The notes below the pieces were generated by a model. That model worked only from the letters and a program-made list of their open reading frames with translations. It had not been told where the DNA came from and did not search any database. From a virus, in the IMG/VR virus record IMGVR_UViG_3300042356_000058, positions 1 to 64,000 of that record: DNA of 64,000 nt; one strand, 5' to 3'. Both the position numbers and the translations under genes were made by a program. Below are positions 41,801 through 50,340 of this stretch, piece after piece. How positions within the stretch are numbered: the first letter of the stretch is position 1; every line of letters begins with the position of its first letter.

Positions 41801-44249
41801 TAATGCGTTCTTGAAACTGCGCCACTTCTTGTGGCTGCATGCTTGATACACCTTCTTTGACTACGCGGCGTTCTGTTTTTGCGGCGCGTACAACTTTGTT
41901 TGCTCGCATCTGAGCAGGCTCAACAATGACTTCTTCGTACTCAGCGCGTACTGGTTTTTGTTTTGAGCGGGCGACCCATTCGTTAATCGAGTCGTATATG
42001 TTAGATGCAGCTTTAATTGCTTCGTCTTGGGTAATGGCAGGCTGACCTGCGGCACGGCGGTTCAACGCGGCTTCTTGTAGTGCTGAAGAAATAATCTGAC
42101 CGCGTACTTGTTCAGCTTGGTTGGTCAACGACTGTTCTGTGGAGGCAGATACCCCTTTGCCAAAACCAACAAGTTGCGTTTCCATTTCTCCGGTATCTGG
42201 ATTACGTACTCGTTCAGTTTCTTTACCAAGTGTTTGTTCGGTGCGCAGTTGCTCGGTGATGTCGCTCAGCTTGGCCATGGCCTCTTGCTGTTGACGGCGT
42301 GCGGCAACAACTTCACGAGCGTAGTCACCACCTTCTTTACTAAGCTGGTCGATCTTGGCAAGGGCTGTCTTGCCTTTGGTCAAAGCTTCCATGGCTGCGG
42401 CACGCTCTGGCGCACCGCGCTTACCTTGGGATGGCATCGCGTAGCGGGCTGTGCGGTAGTCTTGGTCAGCCTTGTCTACTTCTGCAATCAATGAATCCAG
42501 CTTCTCTCGGATCTGTTCGCCGCGAGGTATGGGCTTGACCTTATCGCTGACCTTGATGACGGGCTCTCGATCAAGCGCCTTCTCAAACATTGGGTCAAGG
42601 TAATCAAAGTTTGGCTCAACGTTTTTCTTTTGCTCTTCCACCTGCGCTTCAGACTCCTTGAACATAGCCATCTGATCTTTAGGCTGTGTAAGTTTCTGTT
42701 GGTCAAACGCCTGCTCTTGCTCGCGTTGTTTAATAGCGGTCTTGGCTTCAGCGGCTACGCGTGTTTTAAGCACGTCGTATATTTCTTCGCTACGCAGACC
42801 TTCAGGCAAACCTGTCAATGTTGGGCGTGTTTGTACAAGCTGCTGGGCTTTGGTAAAGTCCTGCATCAAATAGTCCACGTAGTCTTTCTTAGCTTCAGAC
42901 TTGTACTTGGGTGTGTAACTAGCCGCCGTGTTCATCTGGTCGTTAGCCAACGCAATGCGTTGGTCAGCGTACTCAGCAACTTGTTGACGAGGGGTTAGTT
43001 CAGCCGGTGGCTTGGGAGGTGTAGCAATCTGTTGCTCATACAACTCAGGCTCCAGCTCTTTCTTCTGTTCTTCTGTCTCAGGCGGCAGGCCAAACGCATA
43101 CTCCTGAGGCGTGAGCTTGGCAACACGCTCTTGCTCTGCCATCTGGCCAAGCATGCCTTTGGCTTTGTAGTAGTCCTCGGAAAGCGGCGCAATCTCTTTG
43201 GTCAGTTCTCTAAGCTGTGCATTAAGCTGCGTATTAAACGCTTTGTCAGCATCGTACGTAGGTGAGTCTTTTGTTACTTTCTTAAACTGCGCAATTATGT
43301 CTTGCTTTTGTTTAGCCAGTGCGTCGTACTTCTGCACAACTTCTTGTGCGTACTCAGGCTTTGTCTTACGCTGACGCTCTTCTTCAAGGCGTTGCTCTTC
43401 CTCGGCACGAAGCGTGGCATATTCGTCTTGGGGTTTAGGCCCACCCTTGGCACGACGACCGAGCGCTAAGTCAAGCAAGCCCTGAGCTAACGCGCCAACT
43501 CCGCCGCCATAAGCAGCGGACTCACCAACGCCCTCAATAATTTCTTGTTCTGCTTTGTATATACCTTTTGAGATCAGGTTTTGCGCAGCTTGAGACGCAG
43601 CTTCCTGCGCGGCTTCTTCACCACCGGCCATCAATGCACGTTTAATGTAAGAAACAACGCCTTGAGCTACAGGTTGGCCAAGGCGACTCAAAATACGAGC
43701 AGGCGCAAACATCTCGCTAATACCAACAGCGGCACCAAGAGCGGTTGAAGCCGTCTGCTGTCCTTCAGTTGCGCCCTCTGCGGCTGACTTCTCTACTTGA
43801 TAACCGGCTCCTGCTCCAGAACCTAACGCAGCCATGATCCCGCGCCCTGCTAAACCAAACGGCCCTGCGGCCAAGAAAGGAGCAATAGAGCCTGTAGCTT
43901 CACCAAACTTCCGCGCCACCGTGTCTTCGTAGCCCGGCGCAGCTTCAAACGGTTTTTTAAGGGACGCGGCGGTTTCTTTAATTGATCGCTGCGCAGCTTT
44001 TTCTTGTTCCTCTGGCAGCAAAGCAGAGATACCAACACCGGCTTGTTCTACCAACCCAATAGCGCCGGGGGCTAGACCTTTGAAGAACTCTTTGGCTTGA
44101 CCGCCAACAGTGGTTTCTTTTTTCTCAGGAGCTTTGGAAGCAAAGGCTTCCGGATACATGCGCTGTGCCCGCTCCCACGTTTGTGCAGGAGTTTCGCCCT
44201 CCCTAATGGTTACAAATCTACCGTCTGGTAAAGGGAGTGCTTGTGGCAT
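35766..44249 (-). CDS. Giant internal virion / ejected polyvalent protein
   Basis: 2827 residues, the last late gene. It opens MPQALPLPDGRFVTIREGE. At 100-260 are Gly/Ala hydrophobic stretches (FLAAGPFGLAGRGIMAALG). About 270-1650 is mostly charged coiled coil. Near 1800-1890 is a metallopeptidase-like domain with LLHELVHAASVKML and a downstream FLAETFANPEF as a possible third ligand. Around 2330-2560 the LPD38-like part (SPLYMAKQLFRDSLAAPIL, MNFNKRGASP, LIPFFNAQIQGLNVMYKAM) is typical of large polyvalent proteins. Such proteins are carried in the head and injected with DNA to form a conduit or act on host factors. The stop is shared territory with a small plus gene. Confidence 0.85.
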   Translation of the reverse strand: MPQALPLPDGRFVTIREGETPAQTWERAQRMYPEAFASKAPEKKETTVGGQAKEFFKGLAPGAIGLVEQAGVGISALLPEEQEKAAQRSIKETAASLKKPFEAAPGYEDTVARKFGEATGSIAPFLAAGPFGLAGRGIMAALGSGAGAGYQVEKSAAEGATEGQQTASTALGAAVGISEMFAPARILSRLGQPVAQGVVSYIKRALMAGGEEAAQEAASQAAQNLISKGIYKAEQEIIEGVGESAAYGGGVGALAQGLLDLALGRRAKGGPKPQDEYATLRAEEEQRLEEERQRKTKPEYAQEVVQKYDALAKQKQDIIAQFKKVTKDSPTYDADKAFNTQLNAQLRELTKEIAPLSEDYYKAKGMLGQMAEQERVAKLTPQEYAFGLPPETEEQKKELEPELYEQQIATPPKPPAELTPRQQVAEYADQRIALANDQMNTAASYTPKYKSEAKKDYVDYLMQDFTKAQQLVQTRPTLTGLPEGLRSEEIYDVLKTRVAAEAKTAIKQREQEQAFDQQKLTQPKDQMAMFKESEAQVEEQKKNVEPNFDYLDPMFEKALDREPVIKVSDKVKPIPRGEQIREKLDSLIAEVDKADQDYRTARYAMPSQGKRGAPERAAAMEALTKGKTALAKIDQLSKEGGDYAREVVAARRQQQEAMAKLSDITEQLRTEQTLGKETERVRNPDTGEMETQLVGFGKGVSASTEQSLTNQAEQVRGQIISSALQEAALNRRAAGQPAITQDEAIKAASNIYDSINEWVARSKQKPVRAEYEEVIVEPAQMRANKVVRAAKTERRVVKEGVSSMQPQEVAQFQERIKEAMRILYEKPDVKPTRVETGVLKRQFKETEAKKTAEARGETATTLRGELRRRTEFVRNKMSKMGAMRPGARDALNAAADLMDKNQATREILDKVEPVVDAIVAGRDVKQVDIQAIKDAIRATETVPQGQKALFPEAQEELGYIRATPKNFANSPRIRPVWEALDKARSLFKKSEQERLVRKATVAKRMQFLERVKERGDSIIADTQYFWKDTSRYSDEALAKVFVGMPEAGTTPEEKVILEKYRTLQPMSAQEQQIAERLVREFKTEHLPKYRKQIDEAMRLLADGRRLNDTDNQLLAFMQDTNVNVRAAAKALNDRLAPLREAIKQVKKAMQGSVVISAEQKAMLNSEKAIKQQRDTYQQAVEKAITNARREMDDAMAFLLDPVVSKASADLEKAKTTLDKEQAELDKIKKRFDSVLAQEGGANRTELATYELFRYAEKKGVIDDLKKQVEAQETELGDLVNERSTEHDGGYAVAQAMLDGNVKMERQYLEMLEANLATMRGESVLDKPGSYPFAYQQAKKNADAQRATLKAAEKRATEFKEVAKTETQKLEDFWKDKLGGEGIKREEGKVERIQTTAEKEAEVLRNKAMEALDKEEDAFIRTARKEAAFNTYVDEVTGLMLEAESIPGPDDLSELKKIINDETQSDNTRIMAMAKVGVLQSMESVEAQYEVDQEGKPRRKQKAATTLSSVGQAKGKPLRTGNVPASQSIKTLLSPEKKRERVKDTLDLGAFVSSDDVRGIFGGGRTSVDFSEARTQFDLDFDAMSLGPTFTYKGTPVAELTDATERSLLSDVHGMYMRVAGVNQTHASKFQAAKSRILVGLKSDAGLYKNSNPTLASRIQKRIDFLEGITADDVVITVPGGGFRGEKTPPTLAPAKLKAEKPLTVSDSQANSKFNQLGVKLATDIGYNGLSFAQAAEYGAKRAKNANQKALFERMQEVFADAKPDKYSGRVFASETAMHSYMGSAAGYYVPSLDMVIVSEAKLDPMQTLLHELVHAASVKMLTQDKALDNRVTVLRERVEQWSFTPEGEAWLEKNFRQKTFDGMPYFPDLYGLTNNKEFLAETFANPEFQKMLAEIPSDMPRKSLLTRLVEFLSRSFSMPAKAMQSLFAESMVLTEEIMQRTKTEIYEAGVDPRSDSLPAPLIAYDNPEFNNVRATMKKVVAQDKTWWDSIKANTSGLAFETQLVDRFAGFERLAKYMEPLKGTQMLYYLRSYDQRMNIVSKAVSDGAPSIREIKRDDGRVERLVETTGGASIAGVVNKLKEANQYIGNGEAVNQVFTTYMAAIRAKNKGIDTLNFGTDKDGKPVLTEAMLDEVTALVNKNAPLKKVFEEARTEYNKYNRDLLDFVASTGALSKALVKKLVAEDDYIPFYRERKGVVELVIGNENPIRIGSIAEQPYLDKLVGGDTAIIDFMTSSVQNTNMLVDMGMRNLATKNAVMELVDLKAATLVKKADGSDVVKFKVDGDDRYAIVATEKVMIGNKEFETGVPADLLVKGMEGIPTQMPFLFRVMAMPAQVLRKAITLSPLYMAKQLFRDSLAAPILSGADFTPIVGALRELNGTAKEKLEKRGIVGGQYFRGTSEDLSMILREISDGQPGWMKALGRFEAMGMEADALTRRAQYNSYIEQGLSEMEATLMALESMNFNKRGASPSVHVLNSLIPFFNAQIQGLNVMYKAMSGKMPFNDQLRIREKMLQRGGMMAAATFAYAVMMEDDEAYKNATPDQKYGNWFIRLPGLDEPIKVPVPFEIGYIFKAIPEALYNTMTTEHGGEEAIKAFKQILLQTVPGGSSYGIPQAAKPLIEVGLGKSFYTGRDILSAREKQLLPEEQYRVNTTDAAKLVGSTLGISPIKIEALVSGYTGTMGLAFLQAISLGVPAKETPERAVRRLSEYPILGGAFQPNDAGGIINSVYERMNEYVQVKSTVDSLLKDGKVQEAQALMTKRGTDYMQAELANTFKANMNMLTQAERAVASSTMTPAEKRKQLDEIRKMKIGLANTTREISDKTIRLVGGS

Positions 44250-44281
44250 GTTATGTCCTAATTGTGCGGCTTGAGATTAAC

Positions 44282-44307
44282 CCCCGATAAGGCCGAACCT
44301 ACCGGGG
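44282..44307 (-). other. Hairpin between two internal virion genes
   Basis: CCCCGATAAGG (44282-44292) pairs with CCTACCGGGG (44298-44307), including two G-U pairs in the late direction, around a UUCGG-type loop. Only a short T stretch follows. It could weaken or stabilise the late transcript before the giant gene. Confidence 0.4.
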
Positions 44308-44315
44308 TGTGTATA

Positions 44316-46088
44316 TTATGGCAGTAAATTGCTACCTTGAGCAATGCTCACAGGCTTAAGCCCGCTTGCCGCCTGTTCTTTCTGCAACTGGCGAATAGTA
44401 ATTGCTCTAGCTCGTTCGTCAGGATCTTTGGAAGTTTCCATTGCCTTAAGTCTTGCTTCGCCAACCATCCCTGAATATTCTTTCAGTCTTTCTTGCAGAC
44501 CTTTAGCATCGGGGCCCATTGTCTCGGCGTAGTAGGCAAGACCTTTTCTGACATCTCCACCGCCAAGGCCACCGTAGAACTTAGACTGTGCGTCAGGCGC
44601 GTTAAGCGTAGCCATAGTACGAGCGGTTTGAGCGCCTTCTGAATACATTAACCGCTTACTAGCTTCGGCGTTATCCACCATTTTTCCAAAAATACTGCTA
44701 GAAATTTCAGCTTCTTTACCAGTAACTTGCATAACAGCGTTTGTAAAGAGTCGGTTGGACTCAGACAAACGCGTGTCAGCTTTCTCTTCAAAAGCTTGTT
44801 GAGACTTAAAGTCATCGCGGCCTTCAGCGCGTCGTGCATTCTCGATGTCAGCCATAGCTTTGTTGCGTTCTTTGGCCGCTTTCTTAAACTCTTTAAGCGC
44901 GTCGCCGTAATCACCCAGCCCGGCCATAGCGCCTTTGGCAATGTTTGTAGCCGCGTTGGGGGATTCTCCAGCAGCCATGGCCAAGAAGCCTTTCATCAAA
45001 GACATCAGACCGGCCTTTTCTTTGTCGGTGGTGTCTTGCAGTTCTTCCGATTTCAACAACTTTTCATAACCTGCATAAGCAGGGCCTTTTTCTTTGTTGA
45101 ATGCGTCAAGCTGTGCAAGGCGTGTTTCTTTCTGACCGGCAATATCTTGCCGCTCTTGTAGCTGCTGCTGCTCTAAACGCCGTATTTGCGCGGAAGAATC
45201 ATAAAACTCTGTGGCTTTTGCTTTTGCATCTGCCGCAGTTGGCTCTTTAAGTGTTGCAATACCCGTAGGCATTTTAATTTGAGGTGCAGGCGCGGCACCG
45301 GGGGGTGGAGGCGGGGCTTTGTCAGCGATAGCAGCTTTGTTTCTAGCCGCTTTTTCGTTAGCCATCAAAACATCGTCGGGGTTAACAACGTCTTTGGGAG
45401 CGCCCATTTGTTTCTGACCGGGCTTCTTAGTCATCTCAGCTTGATAGAATGCTTTTTCGTCTTCCGTAGCAATGCCTGAGTGAATGCGATAAGCAATCTC
45501 ACTTAACGTGGCTTGCTTTTTCTTTTCCCCCATGTAGCCTGAAAACCGCTCAAACATTGTTTGATTCTCTGGAGAACCTGCTTGGGTAAACTCGGCACGC
45601 GGTTGAACCGCTGTCATACCGGGAATATTAAACATAGGGTTACTACTAACCAAACTGCCATCCCCGCCCATAGCCTTTGGCACGCCTTGATAGCGAGGGA
45701 CGTGACCGCCACCTGCCATACTCATGACGGGGCCACCAGCTTGGGCAAAGTTAAACATCCCGCCATCGGCCATACCAACGTCTTCGTCGTAGCCAGCAAT
45801 ACCGCCATCCGCCATGTTCTGCATATTGGGCGTGGGGATTTGCGCTATGCCTTGGTTCTCTGGAAGCTGTTGCTGAGCCATCCCCGCAATAGCGGCATCG
45901 GCTACTTTGGGTTGAGGCATCGCACCCGCTTGTCCTTGCCCTGCCGCACGAAGTTGTTTGCGTTGGTTGCTCTCGGACACTGCTAAAGACAAAATGTACG
46001 GGTCGCCCTTGTGCATCATGGCGTATTTTTGCAACGCCTGATCTGGTAAACCCCGCAGAGTTGTCGTGATTTGGTTTACATCAATCAT
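44316..46088 (-). CDS. Internal virion protein candidate
   Basis: 590 residues from the ATG at 46088; a TTG start three codons earlier, overlapping the previous stop (TTGA), is the alternative. It opens MIDVNQITTTLRGLPDQALQ. It has Gly/Met-rich repeats ADGGIAGYDEDVG, MADGGMF and MSMAGGGHVPRY (about 90-140), and a long helical C-terminal half (RRLEQQQLQERQDIAGQ, ALKEFKKAAKERNKAMADI). I know similar openings from uncultured podovirus genomes next to other internal proteins. A core or ejection protein is likely from order and composition, not from a defined domain. Confidence 0.7.
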   Translation of the reverse strand: MIDVNQITTTLRGLPDQALQKYAMMHKGDPYILSLAVSESNQRKQLRAAGQGQAGAMPQPKVADAAIAGMAQQQLPENQGIAQIPTPNMQNMADGGIAGYDEDVGMADGGMFNFAQAGGPVMSMAGGGHVPRYQGVPKAMGGDGSLVSSNPMFNIPGMTAVQPRAEFTQAGSPENQTMFERFSGYMGEKKKQATLSEIAYRIHSGIATEDEKAFYQAEMTKKPGQKQMGAPKDVVNPDDVLMANEKAARNKAAIADKAPPPPPGAAPAPQIKMPTGIATLKEPTAADAKAKATEFYDSSAQIRRLEQQQLQERQDIAGQKETRLAQLDAFNKEKGPAYAGYEKLLKSEELQDTTDKEKAGLMSLMKGFLAMAAGESPNAATNIAKGAMAGLGDYGDALKEFKKAAKERNKAMADIENARRAEGRDDFKSQQAFEEKADTRLSESNRLFTNAVMQVTGKEAEISSSIFGKMVDNAEASKRLMYSEGAQTARTMATLNAPDAQSKFYGGLGGGDVRKGLAYYAETMGPDAKGLQERLKEYSGMVGEARLKAMETSKDPDERARAITIRQLQKEQAASGLKPVSIAQGSNLLP

Positions 46089-46093
46089 ATTCT

Positions 46094-47101
46094 TCAACCC
46101 ATGTTATAGATTGCTAATTCAGCCAAACCTGCTGGGCGGCGTTCCAAGTCGCCGGTGGCTCCACCAGCCGCACCAAACAACTTAGCGCCAGTCAGTGCCG
46201 CGCCGCCTAGACCTGCAACTTGAGATACGGCAGATGGGGGCGTCTGATACACAGAGCTTGACTGCTGAGTCAACGGTAATCCGCGTAGGATGTCAGACAT
46301 GAAGCCCATCTGTTTGTATGGGTAGTTCTGATAGTTTAAGAAGTCTTGGTATTGGTTGTTTAATACGTTCTGTACTTGCTGTTGCTGCTGACCACCAAAC
46401 TGGTTCTGCAAATTCAATATACCCATGTTTTGGCCGTACTGCGTGTTGCCAATGTTCGCTAGGTTGCCTGCGGCAGTGTTGGCTGTCTGCAAACCTTGAA
46501 GTCCCAAGCCTGCGCCAAACTGTTGCTGCTGTGCGTTTAGTTGGTTCTGGGTATTGAACTGCTGCATAGCTTGGTTGTATGCATCTTGCAAACCTTTGGA
46601 CTGGATGTCACCCATTTGCATGCCAAGATTGCGCTCGCGCTCAGCTCGCATGATTGCGTCTCTACCGCCACCAAAAGCACCGGCTTTAGTAGCTTGAGCT
46701 TGTTGTTGAGTGCCCGCAATATCTGACTGGCGCTGAGCTTCACGCTTCTGGATGTCCACCACGTTCTGCATGTAGGGGTTCATTAACCCTTGGGCATTAG
46801 CAGAAGTGAAGTTAGCTGGGTTAAATGTGTACTGTGTATTCAGCGCACCCAAACCGGACATACCCGCCAGCGCTGTAGCGTCGCCCAACTGAGGAGCTGC
46901 CTGCATCGTCCCTGCGTTTTGATATGCCTGTTGCTGCAAAGGAGTGAACTGCGCAACGCGATCCCCCTGATACTGCATGTAGGGGTTTTGCTCAGTGTCA
47001 GTAAAGTACTGCGCTTTACCCAGCATCTCCTCTACAAACGGCTTAGCGTAGTCGGGGATTGAGGTTTGCGATATCGTCTGTTGGGATTCTTGTAAAGCCA
47101 T
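46094..47101 (-). CDS. Gln/Asn-rich internal virion protein candidate
   Basis: 335 residues with up to a quarter Gln, Asn and Gly (QNQLNAQQQQFGAGLGLQ, NQFGGQQQQQVQNVLNNQ). The opening IPDYAKPFVEEMLGKAQYFTD and the KREAQRQSDIAGTQQQAQATK helix are the most conserved-looking parts. The middle AGAFGGGRDAIMRAERER resembles parts of T7-like internal proteins only loosely. AAGGAATAGATC precedes the ATG. Probably part of the ejected set. Confidence 0.7.
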   Translation of the reverse strand: MALQESQQTISQTSIPDYAKPFVEEMLGKAQYFTDTEQNPYMQYQGDRVAQFTPLQQQAYQNAGTMQAAPQLGDATALAGMSGLGALNTQYTFNPANFTSANAQGLMNPYMQNVVDIQKREAQRQSDIAGTQQQAQATKAGAFGGGRDAIMRAERERNLGMQMGDIQSKGLQDAYNQAMQQFNTQNQLNAQQQQFGAGLGLQGLQTANTAAGNLANIGNTQYGQNMGILNLQNQFGGQQQQQVQNVLNNQYQDFLNYQNYPYKQMGFMSDILRGLPLTQQSSSVYQTPPSAVSQVAGLGGAALTGAKLFGAAGGATGDLERRPAGLAELAIYNMG

Positions 47102-47111
47102 GATCTATTCC

Positions 47112-49643
47112 TTACGCTGGAAGATATTTGTCAGCACGGCTGTTGGCCGCTACTTTGTTCTTGCCTGTGGTCTTACCCCGTGCTTTTTGAACACGATCCA
47201 TCATGGCATACAGTTTACGTGCGCCAGCTTCTGTGGAGCCATTACCCAGCTCAGACACAATACGGGCAGGCACTACAAACTCACCATCGGCAAGGCGTGC
47301 GGGTTGTTGCTTCTGGCCAATGGTTGCAGGGATGCTGTCAGACACGCCATCACCGGGGCCTTTGAGCAAACGACCGCCATCAGAATATGAGCCCAAAGAG
47401 CCAAGACCGCCACCAACTGCGTAGCCCATCATGCCGCCCATAGCAGCAAGTTCTTTTCCTGAAGCGTCGTACGTCTTGTTATTGTTGCCCAAGTAAGTGC
47501 CGTTGTCTTGTAACACTGCAGTGATGGTTTCAGTGTTATAGCCTGACGAATCAGTTATTGTAATACTAGGAGCTTTGCCTGCTTTAGCGGCTGTAGCTGC
47601 AGATGCAGTCTTCTCGGACTGTGTTTTTGGCTCCACGTACACTGGGTTTTTCACCATCTTGCCGTCAACATTGATATACTTTTTCTTGGTCAGATCGGTG
47701 GGATAGCCAAGAACGGCTTCTTCGTAAGGCTTGGCAATTTCTGTGGCTACAGATCTAGTTGGGTATCTAGCTGCGCCGGGAGTCCCTGCACCTTTGCCGA
47801 TCAGGTAGTTGTAAGCCGCCAGTGAGTCGCTGCCCTGTGTGTTGTACAGCTTGTCATGCTCTTCAGGAGTTGTGGGAATGTAGGGGGTGTATCCCAAGCT
47901 ACCGCCACCAGCAGTGTAAGCGCTCTTGAGATTTTCTATGCCAGTAAACCCGCCGTATGGACGACCGGGAGCATTGGGTGTTACTGTACGAGAATTGTCT
48001 GGGTTTGTAAGGATATCGCCGGGGGTGGCAATAGACACCGTGTCGCCTTTGTAATCCACACCCGTTTTGTTACCGGAACCATAGTTGCCAAACGCACCGT
48101 TGTCATAAACAGTAGCACCGGGAAGTTGTACTGCGCCGGGGACAACACTCTGTCTTTGCGCATTGGCGGCATCGTAACGGCGCTGCACTTCGTCTGTGGA
48201 CAAGCCAAAAGCTCTAGCGGCATCCAAAACAGAATAGTTATTGGTGTCCATAAAGTTGGCCCAATTTGCGTCAGAAACGTTGCCTTTGAGTTGGTCAGAC
48301 AAAGCGTAAGCGCCTTTGTGTATGCCGTATTGCTCTGCAATATCTGCTTTTGAAAACCCTTGCGTTGCGTAGTTAGGGTCAACTGCAGTCATTGCTGCAT
48401 AGTACTCATTAGGGTCAATGCCTTGTGCTGTCAATTGGTTATAAAAACCTGCTGTACCCGAACCGCCTTTTGTTGCTGTTGGATCGGTGTACCCAGAAGT
48501 CAGACTAGCAATATAGCGATTGACTGCAACGGGGTCAGCGTTAGTAGTTTTAGTTGCCGCAGCAATGTCCGCAGTGGGGTTATCTGTCAGGTACTTACCA
48601 ATCTGCTCGTTGGTGTATTGGTTATATGTAGGTGCAGCAGGGGGTGTAAATAAATTGATTCCTAGGCCAGCCAAACCAGAAGTGTCAAACCCTTTGTATG
48701 TGTCAGCCACATCTGCGGCGGTAATTTTGTTTGCTTGCGCAAGTTCATTCACTCGGGCGTAATCACCTGCGGCATAAGCTTTATCAATGTCTGCTTTAAC
48801 TAAATCACCGATAGCAAAATGCTGAACGTCCCCACCATCAGCCAAAGCCACAATACCGCCGCCAGCCATAGGCGTGGCGTATGCGTCAGAGAAGTTACGT
48901 GCGCCCCATTCGCTAGCCAACACCGGAGCTAAAGCGCGGGGGGCTTGTGGGCGATCACCTGCCACATACTGGCGAATGTACGCGGGGTTTGTATTTGTGG
49001 GCGCTTTAGTTGTCGTCGGCACCATCATGTCTGCCATGATTGGCGAAGCTGCTGCGGCTAGGGGCATCATATTGTCTTTAAGAAACGCTCCCGGTGCGGT
49101 TTTAACGGCATCAAAACCTGCGGATAGCTTATCTATTCCCCCCATACCGCCAACTTTACTCATAGCCGCATCCCGCGCAGCTATAACTTGATCGGAATAG
49201 GCTTTTATTTGTTCTGGGGCTTGCCCTGCCAACGTAGGCATACTAGAAGCAAGTTCCCCTTGTACGGCGGCAGTTTCCAACCCAGCACCCAGACCCGCGC
49301 CACCATAAGCACCCAGCCCGGCCATGAGGCCCTTAGACAAACTGCCGGTAGCCAAACCCGTAACCCCGCCAACCAGCAAACCTGCAGAAGCCGCACTAGA
49401 CAAACCGCCAAAAGCAATGCCCATACCAGCAGGGCCAAGTGCAAAGCCAGCAATTATTGGCAGTAAAGACTTCAGAAAGTTAGCTTCGGGTAAACCCGTA
49501 TCTGGGTTGATTGTCAATGAGCCGCCGTGTTTCATGGCCAAAGCCTGTAGACCCTGCACTTCGTTGGGGGTCATGTGAACAAGCATAGAGTCGCCGTTGC
49601 GACCCTTGGTGGACATGTGGTTGGCTAGTACGTGCAGGCTCAT
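47112..49643 (-). CDS. Internal virion protein with glycine-zipper membrane region
   Basis: 843 residues from the ATG at 49643 (GAGAGGCAACT upstream); the reading from 49778 lies inside the upstream gene. Residues about 60-130 are a long Gly/Ala/Leu hydrophobic stretch (IIAGFALGPAGMGIAFGG, GLLVGGVTGLATGSLSKG) of glycine-zipper type, able to enter membranes. The middle is Asp/Ala/Tyr-rich and flexible. The C-terminus LADGEFVVPARIVSELGNGS is a motif shared by many phage virion proteins that follow DNA into the cell. A part in forming the channel across the envelope is plausible (inference). Confidence 0.75.
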   Translation of the reverse strand: MSLHVLANHMSTKGRNGDSMLVHMTPNEVQGLQALAMKHGGSLTINPDTGLPEANFLKSLLPIIAGFALGPAGMGIAFGGLSSAASAGLLVGGVTGLATGSLSKGLMAGLGAYGGAGLGAGLETAAVQGELASSMPTLAGQAPEQIKAYSDQVIAARDAAMSKVGGMGGIDKLSAGFDAVKTAPGAFLKDNMMPLAAAASPIMADMMVPTTTKAPTNTNPAYIRQYVAGDRPQAPRALAPVLASEWGARNFSDAYATPMAGGGIVALADGGDVQHFAIGDLVKADIDKAYAAGDYARVNELAQANKITAADVADTYKGFDTSGLAGLGINLFTPPAAPTYNQYTNEQIGKYLTDNPTADIAAATKTTNADPVAVNRYIASLTSGYTDPTATKGGSGTAGFYNQLTAQGIDPNEYYAAMTAVDPNYATQGFSKADIAEQYGIHKGAYALSDQLKGNVSDANWANFMDTNNYSVLDAARAFGLSTDEVQRRYDAANAQRQSVVPGAVQLPGATVYDNGAFGNYGSGNKTGVDYKGDTVSIATPGDILTNPDNSRTVTPNAPGRPYGGFTGIENLKSAYTAGGGSLGYTPYIPTTPEEHDKLYNTQGSDSLAAYNYLIGKGAGTPGAARYPTRSVATEIAKPYEEAVLGYPTDLTKKKYINVDGKMVKNPVYVEPKTQSEKTASAATAAKAGKAPSITITDSSGYNTETITAVLQDNGTYLGNNNKTYDASGKELAAMGGMMGYAVGGGLGSLGSYSDGGRLLKGPGDGVSDSIPATIGQKQQPARLADGEFVVPARIVSELGNGSTEAGARKLYAMMDRVQKARGKTTGKNKVAANSRADKYLPA

Positions 49644-49677
49644 AGTTGCCTCTCGGTATGGGGGTTGATTGAGTTTA

Positions 49678-50340
49678 TCATGTTGGGAGCGCAGACACAA
49701 ATGACATTGTTGCAATGGCTGACGGTATTGCTGGTCGTGTGGGGCTGGCGCTGGCGGGGTATTGCTCAATAGAAACACCCGTATCAGTTGTTCTCCATAC
49801 TATTTCAATATAGTCGGTTGCGTTTAAACTTGCAAAATAATTAAGCGCTGCAATGATGTGGTATGGATCACTGGGAGATTTTCTTGGGGCCAAACCAAAA
49901 CGGCTGTTTGAGTTATCCACGTTTGTGCCATTAACCTGAAACCAAATGTCTACATCTTGAGAAGCGTTTGTAGTGTTTGTTAGTTGAATGGAAAACTGCA
50001 AGTTGTATATTCCGGCATCGGTTACAGTAATTCTGCTATTGCTGGCTACACTCACACCATTTGAAAAGTCTGTAGTGTTAAATGTAATTGGATAGGCAAC
50101 AGTTGTGCTGGCAGCTGATTGGTCTGTGGAATCTTGAAACGCGCCGTAAGGCACGCGCAACCCCGCTGTAGTTGTAGCGGTGTTTAGCTCTCTTGTAAAG
50201 TTATCAAGCTGGTTAAAATACAAACGTAGGACGTTGTTAAGCTGTTCAATGTAGCGTGAGCTGTACTCTTTAGGCGCTAACGGCAAGTTAGGCGCAGGTA
50301 CCCGATTAAGATCGTACTCTGTAGTAACAACAAGAGTCAT
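49678..50340 (-). CDS. C1q/TNF-like jelly-roll virion protein
   Basis: 220 residues. After a helical N-terminus (YIEQLNNVLRLYFNQLDNF) comes a C1q-like domain from about residue 60: GAFQDSTDQSA, DFSNGVSVASNSRITVTDAGIY, LQFSIQLTNTT and DYIEIVWRTTD. The strand order and the DAGIYNLQFS motif are typical of phage fibre-tip or neck trimers. The start overlaps the nozzle gene stop (ATGA). It may form a short trimeric spike or fibre on the tail. Confidence 0.75.
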   Translation of the reverse strand: MTLVVTTEYDLNRVPAPNLPLAPKEYSSRYIEQLNNVLRLYFNQLDNFTRELNTATTTAGLRVPYGAFQDSTDQSAASTTVAYPITFNTTDFSNGVSVASNSRITVTDAGIYNLQFSIQLTNTTNASQDVDIWFQVNGTNVDNSNSRFGLAPRKSPSDPYHIIAALNYFASLNATDYIEIVWRTTDTGVSIEQYPASASPTRPAIPSAIATMSFVSALPT

